A stretch of 7,713 bases of DNA from an uncultured Clostridia bacterium (GCA_946004305.1 CAMFZJ010000062.1:1-7713), one strand, 5' to 3'. Positions 1 to 6,561 are shown, counted from the stretch's first letter. Notes: generated from the letters alone by a model not told the origin. A program made the numbers and translations.

Positions 1-42
1 TCCTCTACGTCTCGTGGGCTCGGAGATGTGTATAAGAGACAG
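1..42 (+). other. Untrimmed Illumina Nextera adapter (index, read-2 primer, Tn5 mosaic end)
   Basis: This is synthetic sequence, not part of the genome. Bases 24-42 read AGATGTGTATAAGAGACAG, the 19-base Tn5 mosaic end used in Nextera libraries. Bases 9-23 read GTCTCGTGGGCTCGG, the Nextera read-2 primer portion. The eight bases before it, TCCTCTAC, match from memory the i7 index of primer N712. The order index, primer, mosaic end is exactly that of a Nextera i7 primer product. The adapter/genome junction at 42/43 is therefore a library transposition point and the window begins at a contig end. No biological meaning should be given to these bases. Confidence 0.98.
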
Positions 43-68
43 TTAGGATACACTTCTAGTGATTTTTC

Positions 69-73
69 GGAGG
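69..73 (+). promoter_or_regulatory. Ribosome binding site that fixes the start of the ACT-domain gene
   Basis: GGAGG lies six bases upstream of the ATG at 80. A GTG at 59 in the same frame would place this site inside the coding region, so the ATG at 80 is preferred. An in-frame TAG at 44-46 closes the frame upstream. Confidence 0.8.
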
Positions 74-79
74 CTAATT

Positions 80-349
80 ATGAAAGCAATTATAACAGTT
101 ATTGGTAAAGATTCAGTAGGTATTTTATCAAAGGTTTCCTCAGCTTGTGCTGAGGTTGATGTAAACATTGTTGAGGTTACTCAGAGCGTATTGCAGGATA
201 TGTTTGCAATGGTTATGTTAGTTGAAATTGACAAAAGCACTGTAGGTCTTGATAAACTCAGAGAAGAGCTTGAAAAGGTTGGAAAAGACACTAATACTAA
301 AATACATGTTATGCACGAGGATATTTTTAACAGTATGCATAAGATATAA
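80..349 (+). CDS. ACT domain-containing protein, UPF0237 type
   Basis: This is an 89-residue single ACT-domain protein of the UPF0237 kind. It starts with the typical strand MKAIITVIGKDSVGILSKVS; the Gly-Lys-Asp-x-Val-Gly-Ile turn is the usual ACT ligand-loop region joining strand 1 to helix 1. A second strand follows (IVEVTQSVLQDMFAMVMLVEI), then a helix and a last strand (KIHVMHEDIF). The whole length is one ACT fold with no catalytic domain, which suggests a ligand-binding regulator, possibly dimeric and sensing an amino acid or other small molecule; the ligand cannot be read from sequence. The length matches the family. The UPF0210 gene follows after 33 bases, an arrangement common in Firmicutes, so the two are probably co-transcribed. 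The start at ATG 80 is supported by GGAGG at 69-73. The promoter is probably lost beyond the contig end. Confidence 0.9.
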   Translation: MKAIITVIGKDSVGILSKVSSACAEVDVNIVEVTQSVLQDMFAMVMLVEIDKSTVGLDKLREELEKVGKDTNTKIHVMHEDIFNSMHKI

Positions 350-382
350 TATGCTCAGATTATCCCGAAAGGAATTGTAGAA

Positions 383-1744
383 ATGTTAGAAACTAAAGAT
401 ATATTAGAAACCATTAATATGATTGACAATGAAAACCTTGATGTCCGTACTATAACTATGGGTATTTCTCTGTTGGATTGTCTTGATGAAGATATTGATA
501 AGGCCAGCGTTAAGGTTTATGATAAGGTATGCAGATATGCTCAGGACTTAGTTAAAACCGGCGAGGATATTGAATCAGAGTACGGTATTCCAATTATAAA
601 CAAAAGAATATCTGTTACCCCTATTGGTATGGTAGCAGCTCCCTGCCAAAGCAAAAATGTTGTTAAATTTGCAAAAGCTTTGGATAAAGCCGCTGATACT
701 CTTGGTGTGAATTTTATCGGAGGTTACTCTGCGTTAGTTCAGAAAGGCTTTTCATCCGGTGACTATGCATTAATTGAGAGTATTCCTGAAGCTCTTTCTG
801 TAACGGAAAAAGTTTGTTCATCTGTAAATATCGGCTCTACTAAAGCCGGTTTAAATATGGATGCAGTTAAAATGATGGGAAAAATCGTCAAAGAATCTGC
901 TGAGAAAACTGCTGACAGAGATTGTATAGGCGCTGCAAAGCTTGTTGTATTCTGCAACGCTCCTGAGGACAACCCATTTATGGCAGGTGCTTTTCACGGT
1001 GTAGGTGAAGCTGACTGCGTTATTAATGTAGGTGTTTCAGGCCCCGGTGTTGTACGTGCCGTACTTGCTAAGGACGGTAACGGCAAGCGTGTTGATGAAA
1101 TTGCAGATATGATTAAGAAAACTGCATTTAAAATAACAAGAATGGGACAGTTAGTTGCTAAAGAGGCATCTAAACGTCTTTGCGTACCTTTTGGTATAGT
1201 TGACTTATCACTTGCTCCTACTCCTGCTGTTGGAGATAGCGTTGCCTATATTCTTGAGGAAATGGGTCTGGAAAGCTGTGGATGTCATGGCACTACTGCT
1301 ACTCTTGCGCTACTTAATGACGCTGTAAAAAAAGGCGGTGTAATGGCTTCTTCTCATGTAGGTGGACTTAGCGGAGCTTTTATTCCTGTTTCAGAAGACG
1401 CAGGTATGATTAATGCTGCTAAGTGCGGCACTCTTGATATTACTAAACTTGAGTGTATGACTGCTGTTTGCTCAGTGGGTCTTGATATGATTGTTGTTCC
1501 CGGTGACATTACTCCTGAAATTATCTCTGCAATTATTGCTGATGAAGCTGCGATTGGTATGGTAAACTCAAAAACTACCGCTGTAAGACTTATACCTGCA
1601 ATCGGCAAAAAAGCCGGCGAGGAGCTTAACTTTGGAGGGCTTTTAGGAAAAGGTCCTGTTATGCCTGTACGAACAGGAGATCCATCTGTATTTATTAACA
1701 GAGGCGGAAGACTTCCGGCTCCATTGCAGGCATTGAAAAATTAA
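383..1744 (+). CDS. PFL family protein (UPF0210/DUF711)
   Basis: This is a full-length member (453 aa) of the UPF0210/DUF711 family, named 'PFL family' because its barrel fold resembles pyruvate formate-lyase and anaerobic ribonucleotide reductase. No enzymatic reaction is established for it. Visible family features are a glycine-rich stretch GFSSGDYALIESIPEAL at roughly residues 122-138, GVSGPGVVRAVL near 217-228, and a Cys-Gly-Cys-His-Gly segment (C299, C301, H302) followed by a Gly/Ser-rich region with SSHVGGLSGAF. The C-terminus is NRGGRLPAPLQALKN. I see no glycyl-radical signature (Arg-Val-x-Gly-aromatic) near the C-terminus, so radical chemistry of the PFL type is not supported. AAAGGA at 368-373 lies nine bases before the ATG and is an adequate ribosome site. 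The gene sits 33 bases after the ACT-domain gene, its likely functional partner. It is followed by 60 bases without a clear terminator before the ATPase operon. Confidence 0.92.
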   Translation: MLETKDILETINMIDNENLDVRTITMGISLLDCLDEDIDKASVKVYDKVCRYAQDLVKTGEDIESEYGIPIINKRISVTPIGMVAAPCQSKNVVKFAKALDKAADTLGVNFIGGYSALVQKGFSSGDYALIESIPEALSVTEKVCSSVNIGSTKAGLNMDAVKMMGKIVKESAEKTADRDCIGAAKLVVFCNAPEDNPFMAGAFHGVGEADCVINVGVSGPGVVRAVLAKDGNGKRVDEIADMIKKTAFKITRMGQLVAKEASKRLCVPFGIVDLSLAPTPAVGDSVAYILEEMGLESCGCHGTTATLALLNDAVKKGGVMASSHVGGLSGAFIPVSEDAGMINAAKCGTLDITKLECMTAVCSVGLDMIVVPGDITPEIISAIIADEAAIGMVNSKTTAVRLIPAIGKKAGEELNFGGLLGKGPVMPVRTGDPSVFINRGGRLPAPLQALKN

Positions 1745-1771
1745 TTACAATAAAACAGTTTAAACTATACT
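1744..1771 (+). promoter_or_regulatory. Candidate sigma-A promoter for the V-ATPase operon
   Basis: A -10-like TATACT at 1766-1771 (five of six consensus bases) lies 16 bases after ATTACA at 1744-1749 (four of six for the -35 box). Transcription would start near 1778, giving a short leader before the first ATPase gene. The region is very AT-rich, so a chance match is quite possible. It lies in the one gap between the ACT/UPF0210 pair and the ATPase genes, which is where a promoter is expected. Confidence 0.35.
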
Positions 1772-1790
1772 TAAGTAATAAACTATTAAG
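1761..1790 (+). repeat. Direct repeat and 10-bp palindrome in the leader region
   Basis: TAAACTAT occurs at 1761-1768 and again at 1779-1786, 18 bases apart, each followed by TTAAG (directly in the second copy, after an extra AC in the first). Between them TACTTAAGTA at 1768-1777 is a perfect 10-bp palindrome overlapping the candidate -10 box. This could be an operator, but the low sequence complexity makes chance a serious alternative. Confidence 0.3.
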
Positions 1791-1804
1791 AAGGTGTTCA
1801 TAAA

Positions 1805-2113
1805 ATGAAAGATATGATTCAGAAAATCGTTGAAATGGACAAAAAGGCTCAAAAGCTTGATGAAAAAAATAAAAATCAAAAAGAGAACCTTGAGAAAGAA
1901 ATTCAAACATTAACTGAAGAAATCTACAATGAGCATATGTCTAAAGCTAAGGAAACTGCTGAAAATAACAAAGCAGAAATTGAAAAAGAAGCTGAAGAAA
2001 AATGGATTGCAGACGAAAAATCCAGAGCTGAAGTTATGGAAAAGCTCTGCAAAGATTATGAAGAAAATGGAGATAAATGGGTTGACGCTATTGTTAACCG
2101 AGTATTAAGCTGA
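1805..2113 (+). CDS. V/A-type ATPase peripheral stalk subunit G (AhaH-like)
   Basis: This 102-residue protein is almost entirely charged alpha-helix. Repeated Lys/Glu stretches from about residue 5 to 85 have coiled-coil character, with no signal peptide or membrane segment. The C-terminus (KWVDAIVNRVLS) is amphipathic and resembles the end of subunit G/H proteins of bacterial and archaeal V/A-ATPases. In this family the subunit pairs with E to form the peripheral stalks that hold the A3B3 head still against rotation. Sequence conservation here is low, so the call rests on length, composition, the C-terminal motif and its place as first gene of an obvious V-ATPase operon. The ribosome site AAGGTG at 1791-1796 is eight bases before the ATG. 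The next gene begins 40 bases downstream. It is called NtpF in Enterococcus hirae and subunit H or G elsewhere. Confidence 0.85.
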   Translation: MKDMIQKIVEMDKKAQKLDEKNKNQKENLEKEIQTLTEEIYNEHMSKAKETAENNKAEIEKEAEEKWIADEKSRAEVMEKLCKDYEENGDKWVDAIVNRVLS

Positions 2114-2140
2114 GTTATTTGAATTTTTATTACTGATATA

Positions 2141-2147
2141 GGAGGTG
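2141..2147 (+). promoter_or_regulatory. Ribosome binding site that fixes the TTG start of subunit C
   Basis: GGAGGTG lies six bases before a TTG at 2154. A GTG in the same frame at 2145 overlaps this site and therefore cannot be the start. Confidence 0.85.
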
Positions 2148-2153
2148 TGTATT

Positions 2154-3182
2154 TTGTCAGAGGTTAGCTATGCTGTTCTTACCAGAGCAAAAGCAAAATA
2201 TGGTAAAAGACTGAAAGAAAATGATTACAAAAATCTTCTTGAATGTGATTCTATTGCCGAGGTAATGACTTATTTAAAATCGAATACACACTATTCCAAA
2301 GCATTTGGTGAAGCTAACGAGAGAGATATTCACAGGGGGCTTTTTGAATTTTTATTAAGACAGTATATAACATACGAGTTTGATACAATTTGCAGATATG
2401 AGCTTACTGTTGGTGAAGGCTTTTCAAAGTTTATCGCTCATCAAACAGAAATTAATGAAATTGTACGGGTGCTGACCATATTAAGCTCCGACAAAGATAA
2501 TTATTTTAGCTTTACCTTGCCTGAGCATATGGCTAAAAACACTTCTATTGATCTGGAGCTTTTAGAAAAAGCTACCAACTATCAGGAATTTCTCCAGGCT
2601 TTGGAACATTCTAACTACAGATTTATTTTTGAAGATTACAAAATCAAAGACGGAGATGCAATTTCTGTCAGCGAAATTGAAGATAAGCTGTACACAAATC
2701 TATATAATGAATTATTTGATACCATAAATCTTACTGATGGTGTAGAAAAATCTGAGCTTCTTGATTTATATAACACCATAATTGACTATGAAAATTTTAT
2801 TAGAATAATTCGTTTGAAGAAATATTACAATGCTGAACCTGAGTTGATAATGAAACATCTTCTTCCCTTTGGTTCACTTAAGGATAAAAAGCTTAAAGAT
2901 ATGTGCAAGGCTGAAAATTCCGCTGCTGTATTTTCTGTAATGAGCAGCACTAAGTCGGGTAATCTTATTAAAAAAATTGATTATTCTTATGCCGGCGGTA
3001 TACCTATGAGAATTAAATACCTAAAAGCAAGAAAGAATATATATCTGTCTGACTCACCTGCTACAATTATGATGTCATATATTATTTTATCGGAAATTGA
3101 GCTTATGAATCTTATCTGTATAATTGAGGGCGTCAGATATGACGTTGACAAAGAGCAGATTAAACCTTTGCTAATATATTAA
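2154..3182 (+). CDS. ntpC: V/A-type ATPase subunit C (central stalk socket, AC39/subunit d family)
   Basis: This 342-residue soluble protein belongs to the V0D/AC39 family. In V/A-ATPases it forms a funnel on top of the rotor ring and joins the central axle (D, F) to the ring. Typical features are the N-terminal YAVLTRAKAKYGKRL helix and long helical stretches with many aromatic residues. A mid-protein segment (LYNTIIDYENFIRIIRLKKYYN) matches the family's repeated pattern, as does the last segment (ILSEIELMNLICIIEGVRYDV). No membrane segment is seen. Length fits the family (about 330-350 aa). The start is TTG at 2154, giving MSEVSYAVLTRAK, chosen because GGAGGTG precedes it at six bases. Subunit I starts 19 bases after the stop. 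In the best known operons (E. hirae, Thermus) C follows E, whereas here it stands second, directly before I. Confidence 0.93.
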   Translation: MSEVSYAVLTRAKAKYGKRLKENDYKNLLECDSIAEVMTYLKSNTHYSKAFGEANERDIHRGLFEFLLRQYITYEFDTICRYELTVGEGFSKFIAHQTEINEIVRVLTILSSDKDNYFSFTLPEHMAKNTSIDLELLEKATNYQEFLQALEHSNYRFIFEDYKIKDGDAISVSEIEDKLYTNLYNELFDTINLTDGVEKSELLDLYNTIIDYENFIRIIRLKKYYNAEPELIMKHLLPFGSLKDKKLKDMCKAENSAAVFSVMSSTKSGNLIKKIDYSYAGGIPMRIKYLKARKNIYLSDSPATIMMSYIILSEIELMNLICIIEGVRYDVDKEQIKPLLIY

Positions 3183-3188
3183 GTTTAC

Positions 3189-3197
3189 AGGAGGTGA
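3189..3197 (+). promoter_or_regulatory. Near-consensus ribosome binding site before the TTG start of subunit I
   Basis: AGGAGGTGA is a full match to the anti-Shine-Dalgarno core. The GGAGG part ends seven bases before the TTG at 3202. No in-frame ATG is available nearby, so TTG is the start. Confidence 0.85.
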
Positions 3198-3201
3198 TTT
3201 T

Positions 3202-5136
3202 TTGAGTGTAGAAAATATTAAGGCATTTAGCATAATCGGTCACATTAATGTTCTGGACAAGGTTGTTATGACATTAGGCAAAACCGGTGTATTCCAGCCT
3301 GACGAGGTTTCAAATTTTTATTCTGACACTAAAAGCTTTACCCACATTTCATCATCCGGCGTTTATGCAGAACCTCTTTCAAGAATTTCAAATGCTCTCA
3401 GTGCATTGAAAATCACGCCTGAATACAAGTTTGTTAAAAATTTTGAACCTGACTTTCAGGAAATTGACGAATATTCTCAAAAGATTCTTGAAGAAATAAA
3501 CCACTTAATGGATGGCAAGAAGAATGCTCAAGCCGAGCTTAATGAATGTAAGCGTACTATTGAAGAAACAAAGCATTTTGAAAATCTGGATTTTAACATT
3601 GAAGAAATCCAGAAAATGAAATATGTTAAAGCTGTTTTCGGCAGAATACCTAAAGAAAACTTATCTAAACTCAAAAAATACAAAAAAGAACTAATTGAGT
3701 TCATTCCTTGTACAGAGGAAAACAAATATGTTTGGGGTCTTTACCTTACACCGGTTTCCATGGCTGACAAGGTTGACCAGCTTTTCTCCAGACTGTATTT
3801 TGAAAAAAGCACGCTGACCGGTATAGATATGATCCCCTCTAAAAAGCTTGTTCAGCTTGAAGCAAATATTGAAGTCCTGGAAAAGACTGTTGAGGAATAT
3901 ACTGATAAGATTGAGAAATTTGCAGAGAATAATAAAGAGGAAATAATTAAGTATTATACTAAAATTTCTGAATATAACCTTTGCGGAACTATAAAATCCT
4001 TTGCTATGGCACACAACGATTACTTCTGCCTAACAGGTTGGGTTCCTGTAAAAAATGCAAAATCAGTAAAAGCTAAGCTTAAAAAAATTGAAAGCGTTGA
4101 TGTTTCGGTTACAGACGCTAAAGACGAGCCTCAGCTTTCTCCCCCAAGTAAACTTAAAAACTTTTTCCTTGCCCGTCCCTTCCAGTATTATACTGAAATG
4201 TACGGAGTTCCAAAATACAAAGAAATTGATCCTACTAAGTTTATTGCCGTAACATATGTGGTACTATTTGGTATTATGTTTGCTGACGTTGGACACGGCT
4301 TTTGCGTTGCAATCGCAGGACTTTTGATGTGGTATCTTAAGAAGATGCCTATAGGAAAAATCCTTGTTCCCTGCGGATTATCAGGAATGTTGTTCGGCGG
4401 ATTATTCGGCAGCGTATTCGGTTTTGAGAATGCTATGGATTGGTTGTATATTGATATATTAGGTATGAAGAGCAAGCCGATTGAGGTTATGTCATCGGAA
4501 ATGACAAACACTATTATTTATCTTGCTGTGGGAATAGGTATGGTTCTTCTGTGTGTTGCAATGGGACTAAATATATTTACATCAATAAGGCAAGGAAATA
4601 TTGGAAAAGCTTTATTTGACACAAGCGGTATTTGCGGACTTGTTTTCTACGGTCTGATATGTGCAGGTCTTGTAGGTATGTTGGTACTGGGAGTAAATCT
4701 TTTCTCTATTCCGTACATCCTTGCTATTGCTATTTCATTTATTCTCATATTTATGAGAGAACCCCTTATGGACTTAGTAAACGGCGAAGAAAACTGGAAG
4801 CCGAAATGCTGGGGCGACTTTGTATTGCAGAATATTTTTGAATCTATCGAAGTTCTCCTAAGCTATGTTACGAACACCCTGAGTTTCTTGAGAGTTGGTG
4901 CTTTCGTACTTGTTCATACAGGTATGATGACAGTTGTATTTACTCTTGCAGAAACAGTTGGCGGTGCAGGGTATATTCCGGTATTGATTTTCGGTAACGC
5001 TCTTGTCTGTGTACTTGAGGCACTTTTGGTTGCCATTCAGGTTTTGAGACTTGAGTTCTATGAAATGTTCAGTCGCTTCTATTCAGGAGAAGGCAAAGCT
5101 TACGAACCTGTGAAGCTTAAATTAACACATAATTAA
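3202..5136 (+). CDS. ntpI: V/A-type ATPase subunit I (membrane stator, subunit a)
   Basis: This 644-residue stator subunit carries the ion half-channels next to the rotor ring. Roughly residues 1-345 are the cytoplasmic arm that binds the E/G stalks, with coiled-coil stretches near 95-125 and 215-250. The membrane half starts near 345, contains the family motif FADVGHG at 360-366, and shows about eight hydrophobic segments up to about 612. The essential stator arginine is visible in NTLSFLRVGAF as Arg564, corresponding by alignment to yeast Vph1 Arg735. A second conserved Arg616 and Glu606 lie in LEALLVAIQVLRLEFYE, matching yeast Arg799 and Glu789 with the same ten-residue spacing. The C-terminus (FYSGEGKAYEPV) is also typical. 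The start is TTG with a near-perfect ribosome site. Subunit K follows after 26 bases. Length is normal for the family and nothing is broken. Confidence 0.97.
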   Translation: MSVENIKAFSIIGHINVLDKVVMTLGKTGVFQPDEVSNFYSDTKSFTHISSSGVYAEPLSRISNALSALKITPEYKFVKNFEPDFQEIDEYSQKILEEINHLMDGKKNAQAELNECKRTIEETKHFENLDFNIEEIQKMKYVKAVFGRIPKENLSKLKKYKKELIEFIPCTEENKYVWGLYLTPVSMADKVDQLFSRLYFEKSTLTGIDMIPSKKLVQLEANIEVLEKTVEEYTDKIEKFAENNKEEIIKYYTKISEYNLCGTIKSFAMAHNDYFCLTGWVPVKNAKSVKAKLKKIESVDVSVTDAKDEPQLSPPSKLKNFFLARPFQYYTEMYGVPKYKEIDPTKFIAVTYVVLFGIMFADVGHGFCVAIAGLLMWYLKKMPIGKILVPCGLSGMLFGGLFGSVFGFENAMDWLYIDILGMKSKPIEVMSSEMTNTIIYLAVGIGMVLLCVAMGLNIFTSIRQGNIGKALFDTSGICGLVFYGLICAGLVGMLVLGVNLFSIPYILAIAISFILIFMREPLMDLVNGEENWKPKCWGDFVLQNIFESIEVLLSYVTNTLSFLRVGAFVLVHTGMMTVVFTLAETVGGAGYIPVLIFGNALVCVLEALLVAIQVLRLEFYEMFSRFYSGEGKAYEPVKLKLTHN

Positions 5137-5150
5137 TTATATTTCATTTT

Positions 5151-5155
5151 GGAGG
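5151..5155 (+). promoter_or_regulatory. Strong ribosome binding site for ring subunit K
   Basis: GGAGG lies seven bases before the ATG at 5163, an optimal spacing. This agrees with the need for many copies of the ring subunit per complex. Confidence 0.8.
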
Positions 5156-5162
5156 TTTTATT

Positions 5163-5591
5163 ATGACTATTTTAAATTGTATTTTTCTTACTGTTCCGGT
5201 TGTATTCTTAATTCTTTCAGTTGTACTTGCTACAAAGTCATTCCAAAAAGGCAAAAGTGTTAAGCGTTCAATGCTTACTCAGTTAATATCTTTCGGTGCT
5301 GTTTTTGCTTTTTGTATGGTATGTCCTTTAGTTGCTTCTGCTGCAAGCGGAGAGGCTGCTGCTGCAAGTGACGGAATTGCAATGGGTCTTAAGTATTTAG
5401 GTGCAGGTCTTTCAACAGGTATTGCTTGTATAGGTGGTGGCATTGCGGTTGGACACGGTGCTCCTGCTGCTATCGGTGCTACTGCTGAGGACGCTAAAAA
5501 CTTCGGTAAGGCTATTATCTTCGTTGCTCTCGGTGAAGGTATTGCTCTTTACGGTATGCTTATATCCATCTTAATTTTAAACGCTGCTTAA
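5163..5591 (+). CDS. ntpK: V/A-type ATPase subunit K (proteolipid c-ring subunit)
   Basis: This 142-residue hydrophobic protein forms the rotor ring. Four hydrophobic segments are visible: about 3-24, 43-60, 75-104 and 114-139. The last two are a classic c-subunit hairpin, with a Gly-rich helix (GLSTGIACIGGGIAVG), a polar loop (GATAEDAKNFGK) and a helix carrying the ion-binding carboxylate Glu125 in FVALGEGIALYG. The first two do not look like a second c hairpin: they flank a basic loop (K25, K29, K31, K34, R35) and end in VASAASG, a possible signal-peptidase site after Ala60. Thermus subunit L is, from memory, made with a similar leader and has a closely similar hairpin. The mature protein may thus be an 82-residue hairpin. 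The usual Pro before and Thr after the ion-site Glu are both Gly here. I do not see the Gln/Thr sodium ligands of E. hirae NtpK, so protons are the likelier ion (inference). Subunit F follows after 17 bases. Confidence 0.95.
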   Translation: MTILNCIFLTVPVVFLILSVVLATKSFQKGKSVKRSMLTQLISFGAVFAFCMVCPLVASAASGEAAAASDGIAMGLKYLGAGLSTGIACIGGGIAVGHGAPAAIGATAEDAKNFGKAIIFVALGEGIALYGMLISILILNAA

Positions 5592-5608
5592 TAAAAAGGT
5601 TGATTTTT

Positions 5609-5917
5609 ATGAAATTTTATCTTATCAGCGATAATGTTGATACTCTTATGGGAATGCGCCTTGCAGGTATAGAAGGCGTTGTAGTACATAAGGAACATCA
5701 TGTAAGGGCTGAGCTGAAAAAAGCAATGGATATGCCTGATGTTGCTGTTATACTTATGACTGAAAACCTTGTGTCACAATGTCCTGATTTAGTCTACGAC
5801 TTAAAACTTAACAGAAAGCAACCGCTTATTGTTGAAATTCCCGACCGTCACGGTAACGGAAGAACAGCAGACAGTATTACAAAATATGTACAGGATGCTA
5901 TCGGCGTTAAGTTATAA
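5609..5917 (+). CDS. ntpF: V/A-type ATPase subunit F (central stalk)
   Basis: This 102-residue soluble protein of the V-ATPase F family (NtpG in E. hirae naming) binds the axle subunit D below the catalytic head and can modulate activity. The N-terminus MKFYLISDNVDTLMGMRLAGIEG has the family's first strand and the Gly-Met-Arg-Leu-Ala-Gly motif. The second half has VAVILMTENLVSQCPDLV and PLIVEIPDRHG, the strand-helix pattern of its Rossmann-like fold. The C-terminal helix (ADSITKYVQDAIGVKL) would contact the axle. Length is typical (about 100 aa). The ATG at 5609 is chosen over an in-frame TTG at 5600 because AAGG at 5596-5599 is nine bases upstream and the family normally begins at this methionine. 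Subunit E follows after 23 bases. Confidence 0.94.
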   Translation: MKFYLISDNVDTLMGMRLAGIEGVVVHKEHHVRAELKKAMDMPDVAVILMTENLVSQCPDLVYDLKLNRKQPLIVEIPDRHGNGRTADSITKYVQDAIGVKL

Positions 5918-5940
5918 ACAAATTTTAGTGAGGTTTTAAT

Positions 5941-6531
5941 ATGGCAAAAAGTAAAACCGACAATTTTCTTACAGCTATAAAAAAATATTCTGCTCTTGAA
6001 AGAGAGCAAATACAAAAAGATATTGCCGAAATTAAAGAAGAAGAAATTAAAAAAGCTCAGGCTAAAGGTAAAAGAGAGGCCGAAAGCTACATAAGCAAAC
6101 AGTATTCCATAAATAAGGCTGCTGTTACAAGTAGGTACTCTGTTAAAAACCTTGAATCACAGGGTAAGCTTTATAAAAAGAGAGAAGAAATAACCTCTAA
6201 TGTTTTCAAAAAGGCTAAAGATAAACTAATCGAGTTTACCTCTACCCCACAGTACAAGGATTTACTTTTAGGCTACGCTAAGGAAATCGCTGAAATATTC
6301 GATGATAACAGTTGTATTGTTTATCTTAAAAACGATGATATGAAATTTGCTGAAGAAATTAAGTCTGTTTTCAGCGGTAATGTAGATGTTAAAGCTGATA
6401 ATATGATTAAAATCGGCGGTATTATCGGTAATTGCAAGGATAAAAATATTGTTGCCGACAATACTCTTGACAGCAAGCTTGATAATCAAAAAGAATGGTT
6501 TACTGAAAATTCACAGCTTAAGGTTTATTAA
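5941..6531 (+). CDS. ntpE: V/A-type ATPase peripheral stalk subunit E
   Basis: This 196-residue protein has a long charged N-terminal helix (about 1-90, rich in Lys/Glu with KDIAEIKEEEIKKAQAKGKR) and a smaller globular C-terminal domain (about 100-196). That is the layout of VatE, which pairs with G to tie the catalytic head to subunit I. The C-terminal part shows the family pattern of a helix (YKDLLLGYAKEIAEIF), a strand near CIVYLKNDD, and a Gly-Gly turn in MIKIGGIIGNCKDKNIVADNTLDSKL's homologous region at residues about 157-180. Length fits the family (about 185-200 aa). GAGG at 5930-5933 is seven bases before the ATG. It sits directly before the catalytic subunit gene, 30 bases apart, which is not the order of E. 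hirae or Thermus, where E follows K. Confidence 0.9.
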   Translation: MAKSKTDNFLTAIKKYSALEREQIQKDIAEIKEEEIKKAQAKGKREAESYISKQYSINKAAVTSRYSVKNLESQGKLYKKREEITSNVFKKAKDKLIEFTSTPQYKDLLLGYAKEIAEIFDDNSCIVYLKNDDMKFAEEIKSVFSGNVDVKADNMIKIGGIIGNCKDKNIVADNTLDSKLDNQKEWFTENSQLKVY

Positions 6532-6561
6532 TTCAACTTTGTTTTAAAAAGAGATGATTAT

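Noticed and set aside
1..42. Tn5 mosaic end taken as a natural transposon end
   Set aside because: The adjoining index and primer sequence show it is library adapter; no transposase gene or second end is present.
59..79. GTG start at 59 extending the ACT-domain protein by seven residues
   Set aside because: It would put the GGAGG ribosome site inside the gene, and the family begins at the MKAIITV methionine.
1705..1717. Inverted repeat CGGAAG-A-CTTCCG near the end of the UPF0210 gene, considered as a terminator
   Set aside because: It lies inside the coding region, folds only to a five-base stem with a three-base loop, and has no T-run after it.
763..1910. Several open frames on the - strand across the UPF0210 gene and the start of subunit G
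   Set aside because: They are antisense to well-supported genes, lack ribosome sites and have no family-like sequence.
2145..2153. GTG start at 2145 extending subunit C by three residues
   Set aside because: The GTG is part of the ribosome binding site itself; TTG at 2154 has correct spacing.
3528..4511. Three - strand open frames of 65-107 codons opposite subunit I
   Set aside because: They mirror the amino-acid pattern of the sense gene and show no start signals.
4632..4841. Open frame of 69 codons on the + strand inside subunit I
   Set aside because: It lies fully inside the conserved membrane domain of subunit I in another frame, has no ribosome site and no recognisable protein features.
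5600..5608. TTG start at 5600 extending subunit F by three residues
   Set aside because: The ribosome site lies immediately next to it, leaving no spacing; ATG at 5609 fits both spacing and family N-terminus.
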